A stretch of 64,000 bases of DNA from Desulfovibrionales bacterium. Lineage in GTDB: Bacteria > Desulfobacterota > Desulfovibrionia > Desulfovibrionales > Desulfovibrionaceae. This document shows positions 33,888 through 42,011 of the stretch, piece by piece. Every line of letters begins with the position of its first letter. Positions within the stretch are counted from its first letter, which is position 1. The stretch is taken from positions 1-64,000 of the forward strand of contig JASGMV010000010.1 in NCBI GenBank assembly GCA_030156255.1. Direction: 5' to 3'. A model generated the notes under the pieces. The model was given only the letters and a program-made list of their open reading frames with translations. It ran no database searches and had not been told where the DNA came from. The translations under genes were made by a program, and so were the position numbers.

Positions 33888-34232
33888 ATGCTTACTCAAG
33901 CGGAACTCGTGCAGGATTACCAAGCCAGCGGCCTCTCACCTTTCGAGTGGGCGGCCAGCGCACTCGGCAAGATCAAATGCTCCAACCACCTCACCCCTTC
34001 GGTGAGGCTTGAACAGGTCTGCGCGGAAATGATGACCACGTTTCAGTGGGACTCCGTGCACACTATGGGGTTGTGCCTTCTTATTCTTGAGGCGGTGGCA
34101 ACTCAGTCAACCAGCGCTCCAGTTGATCAAGAAATGCTGTCAGAGGTTGGAGGGATAAATCTACCGTCCCTTCGGGACCTCGCAGCTCTGTCCGTTTCTC
34201 TTCAATCCATTGATGGAGGGTCTCGGGCGTGA
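33888..34232 (+). CDS. Hypothetical early prophage protein
   Basis: This 114-residue ORF has a GAGG site eight bases before its ATG and begins 8 bp after the helix-turn-helix gene, so it fits the early operon. The first two-thirds read like protein (LSPFEWAASALGKIKCSNHL). Its last 150 bp overlap a leftward ORF, and only one of the two may be real there. No domain is recognised. Confidence 0.45.
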   Translation: MLTQAELVQDYQASGLSPFEWAASALGKIKCSNHLTPSVRLEQVCAEMMTTFQWDSVHTMGLCLLILEAVATQSTSAPVDQEMLSEVGGINLPSLRDLAALSVSLQSIDGGSRA

Positions 34233-34359
34233 CGGGTTTTCCCTTGGGTAAAATCTCTTCGGCCGCATGGCCCAGGGTGGTGGCGACCATTGATGTCCCC
34301 TCTCCTATTTTTTTAACCCATTTTCGCTGGTCTTCCAGATACTCTTCAGTACTCTTCAT
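34081..34359 (-). CDS. Hypothetical leftward protein within the early region
   Basis: This 92-residue ORF reads MKSTEEYLEDQRKWVKKIGE and ends with an amphipathic helix (LSLQPLTAFLDQLERWL). AGAGGGAA precedes the start. Its amino-acid use looks natural, which argues that it is coded, although it opposes the early operon and overlaps the previous ORF by 152 bp. No family is recognised. Confidence 0.45.
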   Translation of the reverse strand: MKSTEEYLEDQRKWVKKIGEGTSMVATTLGHAAEEILPKGKPVTPETLHQWIEEKRTELRGPEGTVDLSLQPLTAFLDQLERWLTELPPPQE

Positions 34360-34399
34360 TTCCGGTTCCCTCTGTGTGGTTGAGGTTAAGGGGTAGCGG

Positions 34400-36556
34400 A
34401 TGATGGATACCAGAGGCGCCAGAACCCTACAACAGGCGGCCGCTCCAGCGGCCGCCTACACCGCCGCCGAACTGGGCCAATTGCTCGGTATGACCAAACG
34501 AGGCATGAATCATCGTGCTACCCGCGAAGACTGGCTCCATAGGCCGCGCCAAAGCAACGGTGGCGGACGCGAGTACCCCTTCGGGACACTACCCGAAGAT
34601 ATCAAGCTGGCGATCATTTCCAAGCTCGCGGAATCCAAGCCACGCCCTCAGCCCCTGCCCCAGGATCTGGACGAGCGCAGCCGGGACCGGGCGCTGTGCC
34701 GGATTATGATCCTGCGGTTGTTCGACGCTTGGCGCGCGTCCCGCCCGGACCTCAAAAACACCGAATCGCGCACGCTGTTTTGCGCGGCCTACCGCGCAAA
34801 TGAGATCGAAAACACGCCGGACTGGCTGCGGGCCGGGCTGCCCCGCGTATCCCCTAACTCGCTCCTGAACTGGCGCGCGGCCCTGGATAACGGCGGGGCC
34901 GCGCGCCTGAGCGGGAGCTACGGCAAGCGCCGCGGGCAGCGGCGCATCAGCAGCGACCCCGAAGTGGTCGACCTCATCCGCGGGCTGCTCTACAAACACC
35001 CGCAAATTTCTTGCAATTCCATCCTGGAGGCGCTCACGGCCCGGCTACCAGAGGACCGGGTGCCGGCCGAGCGCACGCTCAACCGCTGGGTGGCCGAGTA
35101 TCGGCGCGAGCATGAGTCCCTGCTGTTGAGCGTCGCCAACCCGGACGGCTGGCGCTCCAAGTGTTTGGCGGCCACGGGCGACGCCTCGGCCCATGTTATC
35201 CGCCTCAATCAGGTGTGGGAGTACGACTCCACGGTCGCGGACGTGATGCTGGCGGATAACCGCCGCCATGTGATTGTGGCGATCATAGACGTGTACTCCC
35301 GCCGGGTCCGCTTCTTGGTGAGCCGGTCCTCCAAAGCCAGCGCCGTTGCAGCGTTGACGCGCCGGTGCATGCTGGAGTGGGGCGTGCCGGAGATCGCCAA
35401 GACGGACAACGGCTCGGACTACGTCAGCCATCACATGCAGCGCATTTTCGGCGAGCTTGGCATTGACCAAAAGCTTTGCACACCGTTTCAGCCCCAACAG
35501 AAGCCGCATATCGAACGAGTTTTCAAAACATTCTTGCACGGTACGTTTGAACTGCTTGACGGGTTTGTGGGTCATAACGTCATTGACCGCAAGGCTATTG
35601 AGAGCCGTCGGTCATTCGCTGCGCGGCTTCGTAAGAAAAAATACAAGGACACGCCCGTTGAATTACGGTTGACGGCCGAAGAGTTGCAGTCGTTTTGCGA
35701 CGAATGGGCTGTCAATATGTACGAACGCCGGGAGCACGGCAGCCTCGGCATGTCGCCCATGCAGCGGGCGGCCGGGTGGACCGGGCCTGTGCGGCGCATC
35801 GAAAACGAACGCGCCCTGGACGTGTTGCTGCGCCCCGCGCCCAGCCAGGACGGCTGGCGCACGGTGGGCAAAAAAGGCGTCCAGGCGGGCTATTATTACG
35901 ATCATCCCTCCTTGCGGGTCGAAGCGCTGGTTCCCGGCGGCCGGGTGCGCGTACTCCTCGACGAGACCGACGCCGCGCGGGTGACCTGCTTTAACGAGCG
36001 CGGCGAGTGGGTGTGCGACGCCATTTGCCCCGAGCTGGCCGGCGTCTCCCGCGAGGAGCTGGCCGCGGCGGTCAAGCGGGCGCAGAAAAAAGCCCTGGCG
36101 GAGGACCGCAAAGACCTGCGCGGCGCGGCCAAGCGGGCGCAGGTGGACACGATTTTGACCGACATCCGGCGCAAGGCGGCGACGGACGCGGCCAAGGTGA
36201 CGCCGCTCCCTCACCGGTCCGAATCCTACTCCACTCCGGCTCTCGAAGAGGCGGCCCGCGCGGCGGACGCGGGCGCAACGCCTAAGGCCGCCCCACTGAC
36301 CGAAGCCCAGCAAAAGTCACACGAGGAATTGGTGCGGGAACTGGCCGGCGGTGGGGAGCGGGTTGTCCAGTTGCCGCCCATGAAGGACGAACGCAAAGCC
36401 CGGTTTCTGAGGGCTTGGCGCATCGAACAGCGCATTGAGGCCGGCCAGGCCGTGGATACCGAGGAGGCCCTGTGGCTCGGGAGGTATCAAGCTACTCCGG
36501 AATATAAGTCGATGCGCGGAATTTTTGAAGATTTTGGTGTGGAAGCCTTTAACTGA
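34400..36556 (+). CDS. MuA-type DDE transposase
   Basis: This 718-residue protein inserts and replicates the phage genome by transposition. The N-terminus has Mu-type DNA-binding helices (YTAAELGQLLGMTKRGMNHR, a winged-helix MerR/Mu domain). The catalytic rve core shows Asp276 in VWEYDSTVAD, Asp336 in KTDNGSDYV and Glu372 in KPHIERVFK, the DDE triad with 35-residue spacing. The C-terminal region is basic and alanine-rich and should contact MuB. It is read from the early operon, 14 bp before the ATPase gene. Confidence 0.95.
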   Translation: MMDTRGARTLQQAAAPAAAYTAAELGQLLGMTKRGMNHRATREDWLHRPRQSNGGGREYPFGTLPEDIKLAIISKLAESKPRPQPLPQDLDERSRDRALCRIMILRLFDAWRASRPDLKNTESRTLFCAAYRANEIENTPDWLRAGLPRVSPNSLLNWRAALDNGGAARLSGSYGKRRGQRRISSDPEVVDLIRGLLYKHPQISCNSILEALTARLPEDRVPAERTLNRWVAEYRREHESLLLSVANPDGWRSKCLAATGDASAHVIRLNQVWEYDSTVADVMLADNRRHVIVAIIDVYSRRVRFLVSRSSKASAVAALTRRCMLEWGVPEIAKTDNGSDYVSHHMQRIFGELGIDQKLCTPFQPQQKPHIERVFKTFLHGTFELLDGFVGHNVIDRKAIESRRSFAARLRKKKYKDTPVELRLTAEELQSFCDEWAVNMYERREHGSLGMSPMQRAAGWTGPVRRIENERALDVLLRPAPSQDGWRTVGKKGVQAGYYYDHPSLRVEALVPGGRVRVLLDETDAARVTCFNERGEWVCDAICPELAGVSREELAAAVKRAQKKALAEDRKDLRGAAKRAQVDTILTDIRRKAATDAAKVTPLPHRSESYSTPALEEAARAADAGATPKAAPLTEAQQKSHEELVRELAGGGERVVQLPPMKDERKARFLRAWRIEQRIEAGQAVDTEEALWLGRYQATPEYKSMRGIFEDFGVEAFN

Positions 36557-36570
36557 AGGAGCAAGCAACT

Positions 36571-37287
36571 ATGGGGACAACGATTGCACCGCTACAGAAC
36601 GTCACGATTTTTAGCGAGCTGGTGGAGCGCGTCGTGAGCCGGCCCGCCCACCTGCCCGGCATGGCGACGTTCCACGGGCCAAGCGGCTACGGGAAAACTT
36701 TTGCGGCTACGTATGCAGCCAACAAACATAGCGCAGCATATATCGAATTGGGCTCGTCCTGGACGAAAAAGAAATTTTGCCAAGCGTTGTCGGTGGAGCT
36801 GGGGGCGCATGCGGCCCGGACCATCGCGGACATGATGGATGAGATCGTCAAGGTGTTGGCGCTGGATCAGCGGCCGCTGATCATCGACGAGTTCGACCAC
36901 GCGTTGACTCGCGGCCTGCTCGAAATGGTCCGGGAGCTCCACGATAAATCAGGGGCTCCCATCATCCTGATCGGCGAGGAGCTGCTGCCGGACAAATTGG
37001 CCGCGCACGAGCGGTTTCATAACCGAATTTTGAGCTGGGCTGCGGCGCAGCCGGCCATGTTGGACGATGTGCGCCATCTGGCGCGGGTCTACGCGCCAGG
37101 GCTCACGATCCGGGACGATCTGCTGGAGCGCATCACCTCCGCGTCGGACGGTCGCGCCCGGCGGGCTTGCGTCAACATCGAGCAGGTGCGGGAGGCGGCG
37201 CTGCTCCAGGGCCTCGACTCCATCGGCCTGGCCGAATGGGGCGATGCCCCGCTGTACAACGGCCGGCCGCCGCATCGGAGGGCGTAG
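36571..37287 (+). CDS. MuB-type target-selection ATPase
   Basis: This 238-residue AAA+ ATPase has Walker A in HGPSGYGKTFAAT (Lys42) and Walker B in PLIIDEFDHAL. MuB-type proteins bind DNA with ATP, deliver target DNA to the transposase and protect the phage genome from self-insertion. It is shorter than Mu B (312 residues) and lacks an obvious N-terminal helix-turn-helix. It directly follows the transposase gene. Confidence 0.9.
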   Translation: MGTTIAPLQNVTIFSELVERVVSRPAHLPGMATFHGPSGYGKTFAATYAANKHSAAYIELGSSWTKKKFCQALSVELGAHAARTIADMMDEIVKVLALDQRPLIIDEFDHALTRGLLEMVRELHDKSGAPIILIGEELLPDKLAAHERFHNRILSWAAAQPAMLDDVRHLARVYAPGLTIRDDLLERITSASDGRARRACVNIEQVREAALLQGLDSIGLAEWGDAPLYNGRPPHRRA

Positions 37288-37289
37288 CC

Positions 37290-37880
37290 ATGTCCCGTCA
37301 GCCCATTGACCAGCAGGCCCAGCAGCCGCGCGGACAGGAGCGCTATTGGGCGGCTGTCCGCGAGCTACGCGACGAGGGCGCGCCCATCACCACGGTGGCC
37401 GTGCATGGCCGGTCCAACGGCGCGTTTGGCTCGGTGAGCGACTACGTGCGCCGGCTGGAGCTGGCTGGCTACCTGGAGCGCGTGGGCGCCACCGAGGCCG
37501 GCGTGATTTTGTACCGGCTCGCCAAAGACAGCGTATACGCCCCGCGGGTGCGCAAGGATGGCTCCATCGTCCCGCCCACCAAACGCGAGCATATGTGGCG
37601 CGCGCTCAAAATGCTCGGGACCGTCTCCATCCTCGACCTGGTGGCCTGCGCGTCCACGGAGCAGATCGAGGTCAAGCTAGTCGACGCCCAGGATTACGTG
37701 CGGCATCTCGCCCGCGCCGGGTATCTGGCGCGGGTTAAAGGCTCGTCCCCGGCGCGGTGGCGGTTGATCCGGTACACCGGGCCGCGGCCGCCGGCGGTCC
37801 AGCGCGTCAAACAGATCTGGGACCCCAACCTCAAAGAGGTGGTCTGGAGGGCCAACCAGGAGGCCGACTATGCGGGTTAG
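37290..37880 (+). CDS. Early prophage protein with winged-helix-like repeats
   Basis: This 196-residue protein has two similar blocks: VSDYVRRLELAGYLERVG and then AQDYVRHLARAGYLARVK, each after an allowed helix-turn-helix (LRDEGAPITTVAVHGRSN; LGTVSILDLVACASTEQ). The repetition suggests two winged-helix units that bind DNA. No named family is recognised. The start at 37290 follows the MuB stop by 3 bp. Confidence 0.7.
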   Translation: MSRQPIDQQAQQPRGQERYWAAVRELRDEGAPITTVAVHGRSNGAFGSVSDYVRRLELAGYLERVGATEAGVILYRLAKDSVYAPRVRKDGSIVPPTKREHMWRALKMLGTVSILDLVACASTEQIEVKLVDAQDYVRHLARAGYLARVKGSSPARWRLIRYTGPRPPAVQRVKQIWDPNLKEVVWRANQEADYAG

Positions 37881-38247
37881 CGCCGTGACCACGGCTCAAT
37901 CCGCCTGGGGCGTGGACGCCCCGGCCTGGGTGTTGGCCCTGGCCGGTCGTGTGGACGCGCTGGGCTCCCAGCGGGCGGCTGCGGCCGAGATCGGCTACAG
38001 CGCGGCGGCCGTCAATCTGGTGCTCGCCGGCAAGTATCGCGGGGCGCTGGACAACATTGCCGCCCAGGTGCGCGGCAGCATCATGAGTGCGGCCGTGATT
38101 TGCCCGGTGTTGGGGGAGATCACGAAGGAGCGATGCGAGCAGGAGCGGACGCGGCCCTTCGCCGCGGCCAGCGCCATGCGCGTGCAACTGTGGAGGGAGT
38201 GTAAACGCTGTCAGTACAACAATAACGGAGGGTTAAACGATGCCTGA
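37870..38247 (+). CDS. Small prophage DNA-binding protein, Cro-like
   Basis: This 125-residue protein contains VDALGSQRAAAAEIGYSAAAVNLVLAGKY in two parts, a helix-turn-helix pattern also seen in Mu-like early regulators. The C-terminus has two CXXC-like cysteine sets (CPVLGEITKERC; CKRCQ) that could bind metal. It overlaps its neighbours on both sides by 8-11 bp, as expected in a compact operon. Confidence 0.65.
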   Translation: MRVSAVTTAQSAWGVDAPAWVLALAGRVDALGSQRAAAAEIGYSAAAVNLVLAGKYRGALDNIAAQVRGSIMSAAVICPVLGEITKERCEQERTRPFAAASAMRVQLWRECKRCQYNNNGGLNDA

Positions 38248-38506
38248 AGAAAGAAGCGAAACCGCGCGGCAGACCGGCAATCAAGCGTTGATTTTGTCGA
38301 CCGGCGACATGCTGCCGCTCCTCTCCAAGGCGGGGCCGAGCACAATTGAGTTGGTCCGTGTCCTGGCCGGGTTGCGCGAGATGGCCGGGCAGATTTCGCC
38401 CGCCGGATACGAGCACCTGCGGGGGCTCATCCGCATTCAAGAGGGGGCGATCATGGCCGTGCACAACATGGAGACCCTGGCCCAGATCGGACCGGAGGCT
38501 GCGTAA
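38240..38506 (+). CDS. Hypothetical early prophage protein
   Basis: This 88-residue acidic, mostly helical protein overlaps the previous gene by 8 bp and has GGAGGG upstream of its ATG. No motif is recognised. Its place among the early genes is the only hint to a role. Confidence 0.6.
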   Translation: MPEERSETARQTGNQALILSTGDMLPLLSKAGPSTIELVRVLAGLREMAGQISPAGYEHLRGLIRIQEGAIMAVHNMETLAQIGPEAA

Positions 38507-38507
38507 C

Positions 38508-38903
38508 ATGTATAAAATCAAAGAGCTATCAACCAGCAATATTGTCCGGTCCATTGGCCGCGCCGCCCGCATGCAGCCCGTCGGCGTGGTGTTCATCATG
38601 TTTGCGGTGGAGATGACGCCGGCCGCCGCCACTGTCATCGGTCTGGATTGCCTCGATTGTCACGACGGGACGGTGTTCGTGCCGGGCGCAATGACCCGCG
38701 GCGATGTGGTCGCGGGGCGGTTGGTCTGTATGCTGCCGGTGTCCGCGCCGCAGGGGTGGCGCTTGGGGCGGGTTCGGTTGGATGCAATCAGCGACCTGTG
38801 GGCGGAGTGCGGCCTGCCGAATCGCTCGATGCCGGATGGTAGTGAGCGGATCGCGGGGCAATGCCGGCGCATCTTGCGCCGCGAAGTGGAGGCGGCAGCA
38901 TGA
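38508..38903 (+). CDS. Hypothetical early prophage protein with a CLDCH motif
   Basis: This 131-residue protein starts 1 bp after the previous stop, with GGAGG upstream. It contains GLDCLDCHDGTVFVPG; the CLDCH looks like a heme-binding site but the protein has no export signal, so heme attachment is unlikely and zinc binding is more plausible. The C-terminal half is basic (CRRILRREVEAAA). No family is recognised. Confidence 0.6.
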   Translation: MYKIKELSTSNIVRSIGRAARMQPVGVVFIMFAVEMTPAAATVIGLDCLDCHDGTVFVPGAMTRGDVVAGRLVCMLPVSAPQGWRLGRVRLDAISDLWAECGLPNRSMPDGSERIAGQCRRILRREVEAAA

Positions 38904-39523
38904 GCGATCAAACCACCATCCATGAGGGGTACATGGAGGACTCGCAGGGGCGGCTGGTGCCGGTCAACCTGGTGCCCGAGCTGGATCAACTCAAGGACAC
39001 GCTGGTCAAGGAGCTGGTCTCGCAGGCCAAAACGGCCCAAAGCGCGTTGAAGGAACATAAGCTCAATCTGTTGGGGGAACTGCACGCCTTTCAGGCTTTG
39101 GCCCACGAAAAGTACGGCGCCAAGCTGGGAGGCGCGAAGGGCAATCTGTCTCTTACTTCATATGACGGCCGCGTGCGCGTCCAGGTGGCCATCGGCGAAA
39201 GCGTGGCTATTGACGACGAAAAGCTCCAGGCGGCCAAGGCGCTCATCGACGAATGCCTCAAGGAGTGGACATCTGAATCCGGCCCCGAATTGCGCGCTCT
39301 GGTGCATGACGCCTTCCGCGTGGACAGCGAAGGCCGTGTGTCCACTCGCTCCATCCTCGGACTGTTGCGTCTAGAAATTACCGATGAACGCTGGCAGCGG
39401 GCCATGCAGGCCATCCGCGACGGCCTGCGCGTGGACTCCAGCAAGAGCTATGTACGGTTTCACCAGAGGACCGGCCCCGAGTCGAAGTGGGAACAAATAT
39501 CGTTAGAATTTGCGGCTCTATAA
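38900..39523 (+). CDS. DUF3164-type prophage protein
   Basis: This 207-residue protein matches the DUF3164 pattern common in Mu-like phages: a short start with GYMEDSQGRLVPVNLVPE, a long helix (LKDTLVKELVSQAKTAQSAL) and then LSLTSYDGRVRVQVAIGE with FRVDSEGRVSTRSILGLLRL. Its role is unknown; it may act in DNA metabolism or host takeover. The start overlaps the previous stop (ATGA). Confidence 0.8.
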   Translation: MSDQTTIHEGYMEDSQGRLVPVNLVPELDQLKDTLVKELVSQAKTAQSALKEHKLNLLGELHAFQALAHEKYGAKLGGAKGNLSLTSYDGRVRVQVAIGESVAIDDEKLQAAKALIDECLKEWTSESGPELRALVHDAFRVDSEGRVSTRSILGLLRLEITDERWQRAMQAIRDGLRVDSSKSYVRFHQRTGPESKWEQISLEFAAL

Positions 39524-39551
39524 GGCAAATAAGATCAATGGGAGCAACGTC

Positions 39552-39821
39552 ATGACTACTGAAAGCGCCCAATACGCCATGATTGTCTGGCGCAACGGCG
39601 GCGTGGAGATCGTCCCGCCCGCCGATGAAGGCGGGGCGATCACTGTCGCCACTGGCAGTCTGCAAGCCCTTGAAAAAGCGCGCGTCGTGAAGGCGCGCCA
39701 CGGCTACGAAAAGGGCGTCTACCTGTGCCCCGGCGTCCCGGAGGCGGACTCCGATGAGCAGGCGTTGGAGGCGCTCAAAGAATTTGCGGACCAAGTACAG
39801 GAATATCTTACCAGAGAATAA
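39552..39821 (+). CDS. Hypothetical prophage protein
   Basis: This 89-residue protein (YAMIVWRNGGVEIVPPADEG, then an acidic helix at the end) has GGGAGC upstream of its ATG. No family is recognised. A CG-rich hairpin (CGCCCCGC-CAT-GCGGGGCG, 39832-39850) follows it. Confidence 0.6.
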   Translation: MTTESAQYAMIVWRNGGVEIVPPADEGGAITVATGSLQALEKARVVKARHGYEKGVYLCPGVPEADSDEQALEALKEFADQVQEYLTRE

Positions 39822-39831
39822 CGGCGAAACC

Positions 39832-39850
39832 CGCCCCGCCATGCGGGGCG
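39832..39850 (+). other. Compact GC hairpin in the early operon
   Basis: CGCCCCGC and GCGGGGCG form an 8 bp stem around a 3-base loop in an 87 bp gap between two genes. There is no T run, so it may stabilise mRNA or attenuate rather than terminate. Confidence 0.4.
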
Positions 39851-39908
39851 CGGTCGCGGGGGCGATGGCCGGCCTCCGCCTGATGAGCTAGGCCGATGGA
39901 GCGCTCTA

Positions 39909-40109
39909 ATGGATCAAAACAGGATTCTCGAAAAATTGCGCGGCGTCAGTCGAGCCACGCTGGCTACGTATACAGCAAGGGCTATCGCTGACTTGCCTGT
40001 GCATCTGCAGCCGCAGGTCATTGATATGCTGCGCGAGCAGCACGACAAGACGCGACGTGGGCGCGCCGTCGCGCGGGCGCACCGAGTTATGGGAGGCTCT
40101 CATGGGTAG
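39909..40109 (+). CDS. Small hypothetical protein before the helicase gene
   Basis: This 66-residue basic helical protein (ILEKLRGVSRATLATYTARA, ending KTRRGRAVARAHRVMGGSHG) overlaps the start of the DnaB gene by 8 bp. That coupling, and its size, suggest a possible helicase loader or partner, but no motif proves it. Confidence 0.55.
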   Translation: MDQNRILEKLRGVSRATLATYTARAIADLPVHLQPQVIDMLREQHDKTRRGRAVARAHRVMGGSHG

Positions 40110-41487
40110 CCCCGCCGCCCGCCGCCCCTCCGGCCCGCCTCCGGGCCATCCGGCCGACCTGTTGCGCAAGCTCCCGCCCCAGAACCTCGAAGCCGAGCAG
40201 GCCGTGCTGGGGGGCGTGTTCCAGCATCCAAAGTCGTTTCACTCCATCGTCGACATCATCACCGCAGAGGACTTCTACTCCCCGGCCCACCGGAAAATTT
40301 TCCAGGCCTTCCTCGACCTCTACAACAGCTCCACGCCCATCGATCCGGTGACGGTCCATGACCGTCTCGCCTCCGCGGGCGATCTGGCGGCCGCGGGCGG
40401 GCCGGCCTATCTCGTGGAGCTGGGCGGGTCCGTGGTCACCTCGGCCAACGCCGTTTTTCACGCGGGCATCGTCCGCGACAAGTCCACCCTGCGCCGGCTC
40501 ATCGACACGGCCGGCGGCATCATCTCCCGCTGCTACGAGGCGCGGGACGTGGACGAGTTGCTGGATACGGCCGAAAAGGACATCTTCGAGATTTCCGACG
40601 CCAAGAGCCGGACACCCATGGTTTCGGCGGGCCAAGCCATTGAGACCGTCTTTGAGCGGCTTGCAGAGAGGGCCAAGCAACACTCTGCCTGTACGGGCGT
40701 GCCCACGACGTACAGTCGCATGGACGAACTGACCGCCGGCCTCCAGCCGTCCGACCTCATCATCATCGCGGCCAGGCCCAGCATGGGCAAGACCTCCTTA
40801 GCGCTGAACATCGCCCTGCGCTCGGCCGTGCACCACGGGACGCGCACAGCCGTCTTCTCCCTGGAAATGTCCACCGAGCAGCTCATCCAGCGCATGCTGT
40901 GCACCTTCGGCAAGGTCGATCTCGCCAACATGCGCCGGGGCTTCCTGGACGACGAGGACTGGACCAAGCTCTACGACGCGGCGCAATACCTGTCCGGCGC
41001 GTCGATCTTCATCGACGACACGCCGTCGCTCACCACGCTGGAGCTGCGGGCCAGGTGCCGGCGGCTCAAGGCCGAGCACGACATTCAGCTCGTCATCGTG
41101 GACTATCTCCAGCTCATGCGCGCAAGCCGCAACATCGACTCCCGCGAGCAGGAAATTTCCGACATTTCGCGCACGCTCAAGGCCATCGCCAAAGAGCTGA
41201 ACATCCCCGTCGTCGCCCTTTCCCAGCTCAACCGCAAGGTGGAGGAACGCTCCGACAAACGCCCCATGCTCTCGGATTTGCGCGAATCAGGGGCCATCGA
41301 GCAGGACGCAGACGTCATTTGCTTCATCTACCGCGACGAGGTCTACAACAAGAAGGACGACAACCCGAAGCGGGGCGTGGCCGAGATCATCATCGGCAAG
41401 CAGAGGAATGGTCCCGTGGGTGTGTGCAGTTTGGCGTATCTGGCGCCGTACACGGCGTTTGAAGAACTCAACCAAGGAGGCGAGTAG
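40102..41487 (+). CDS. dnaB: Phage-encoded replicative DnaB-type helicase
   Basis: This 461-residue protein has the complete DnaB layout: an N-terminal helical domain (LPPQNLEAEQAVLGGVFQHP), a linker helix, and a RecA-like motor with Walker A ARPSMGKTSLALN (Lys230), FSLEMSTEQLIQRML, Walker B VIVDYLQLM and VVALSQLNRKVEERSDKRP. The ATG at 40102 has GGGAGG upstream. It unwinds DNA ahead of the replisome. Mu itself has no such gene and uses host DnaB, so this is an unusual addition. It sits in the early operon and is probably expressed with the transposition proteins. Confidence 0.93.
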   Translation: MGSPAARRPSGPPPGHPADLLRKLPPQNLEAEQAVLGGVFQHPKSFHSIVDIITAEDFYSPAHRKIFQAFLDLYNSSTPIDPVTVHDRLASAGDLAAAGGPAYLVELGGSVVTSANAVFHAGIVRDKSTLRRLIDTAGGIISRCYEARDVDELLDTAEKDIFEISDAKSRTPMVSAGQAIETVFERLAERAKQHSACTGVPTTYSRMDELTAGLQPSDLIIIAARPSMGKTSLALNIALRSAVHHGTRTAVFSLEMSTEQLIQRMLCTFGKVDLANMRRGFLDDEDWTKLYDAAQYLSGASIFIDDTPSLTTLELRARCRRLKAEHDIQLVIVDYLQLMRASRNIDSREQEISDISRTLKAIAKELNIPVVALSQLNRKVEERSDKRPMLSDLRESGAIEQDADVICFIYRDEVYNKKDDNPKRGVAEIIIGKQRNGPVGVCSLAYLAPYTAFEELNQGGE

Positions 41488-41488
41488 C

Positions 41489-41791
41489 ATGGCGAAAATG
41501 CCCCCGATGTCCCTGGAGTTGCTGCCGTATCGCTGCGACCCGCGCGAGGGCGCGCCGGTCTACACCATCAACCCCATGCACCGGCAGTGCCGCCGAGTCG
41601 GCGGCGCCAACCAACCGGTTATGCTCAAGGTGCGGGCGTGCAGCCACGTCGGCCGGCCGGTCTGTCCCGGTTGTGATTGGTGTTGCAAACTGCCGGACTC
41701 CGTGGCGCCGGGCGCGTTAATCTGGATCACGACCGCCGGCGTCGAAAACCCGGACCCGCGGACCATGCGAGCCGCGAGGATGGCCTGGTGA
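41489..41791 (+). CDS. Hypothetical cysteine-containing prophage protein
   Basis: This 100-residue protein contains several cysteines (ACSHVGRPVCPGCDWCCKLP) that could form a zinc knuckle. It starts 1 bp after the helicase stop and overlaps the next start (GTGATG). AAGGAGG lies upstream. No family is recognised. Confidence 0.6.
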   Translation: MAKMPPMSLELLPYRCDPREGAPVYTINPMHRQCRRVGGANQPVMLKVRACSHVGRPVCPGCDWCCKLPDSVAPGALIWITTAGVENPDPRTMRAARMAW

Positions 41792-41889
41792 TGCTCATAC
41801 AGATACACGTTTGCCCACACTGTGGGCATCAATGGGCGACGCATCCGGGCGAGTCCGGGCCGTGTCCGCATTGCGGGAGGGAGGCGTGA
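41791..41889 (+). CDS. 32-residue zinc-ribbon microprotein
   Basis: A short reading frame, too small for most gene callers, begins at an ATG overlapping the preceding stop and ends overlapping the next ATG. It encodes VCPHCGHQWATHPGES and GPCPHCGREA: two CPHC knuckles spaced as in zinc ribbons. The perfect overlap at both ends argues that it is translated. Its role is unknown. Confidence 0.6.
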   Translation: MLIQIHVCPHCGHQWATHPGESGPCPHCGREA

Positions 41890-42011
41890 TGGACGCCGTC
41901 AAGCTCGCGCTCATCGTCGCCGCCGTGTTGCTCGCGTTGATCGGCCATCCCGGCTACGGCCTGGCGCTCGCCTTGTTGCTGTGGCCGGCCAAGAGGAGAG
42001 ACGACGCATGA
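41889..42011 (+). CDS. 40-residue single-pass membrane protein
   Basis: The ATG overlaps the previous stop (TGATG). The protein is one hydrophobic helix (VKLALIVAAVLLALIGHPGY and beyond) with a basic KRRDDA end, so a single inner-membrane pass. Its role is unknown; it could modify lysis or exclusion. It overlaps the gemA start by 4 bp. Confidence 0.55.
   Translation: MDAVKLALIVAAVLLALIGHPGYGLALALLLWPAKRRDDA

Noticed and set aside
38640-38665. CLDCH as a c-type heme site in the prophage protein at 38508
   Set aside because: The protein has no signal peptide, so it would not meet the heme-attachment machinery.
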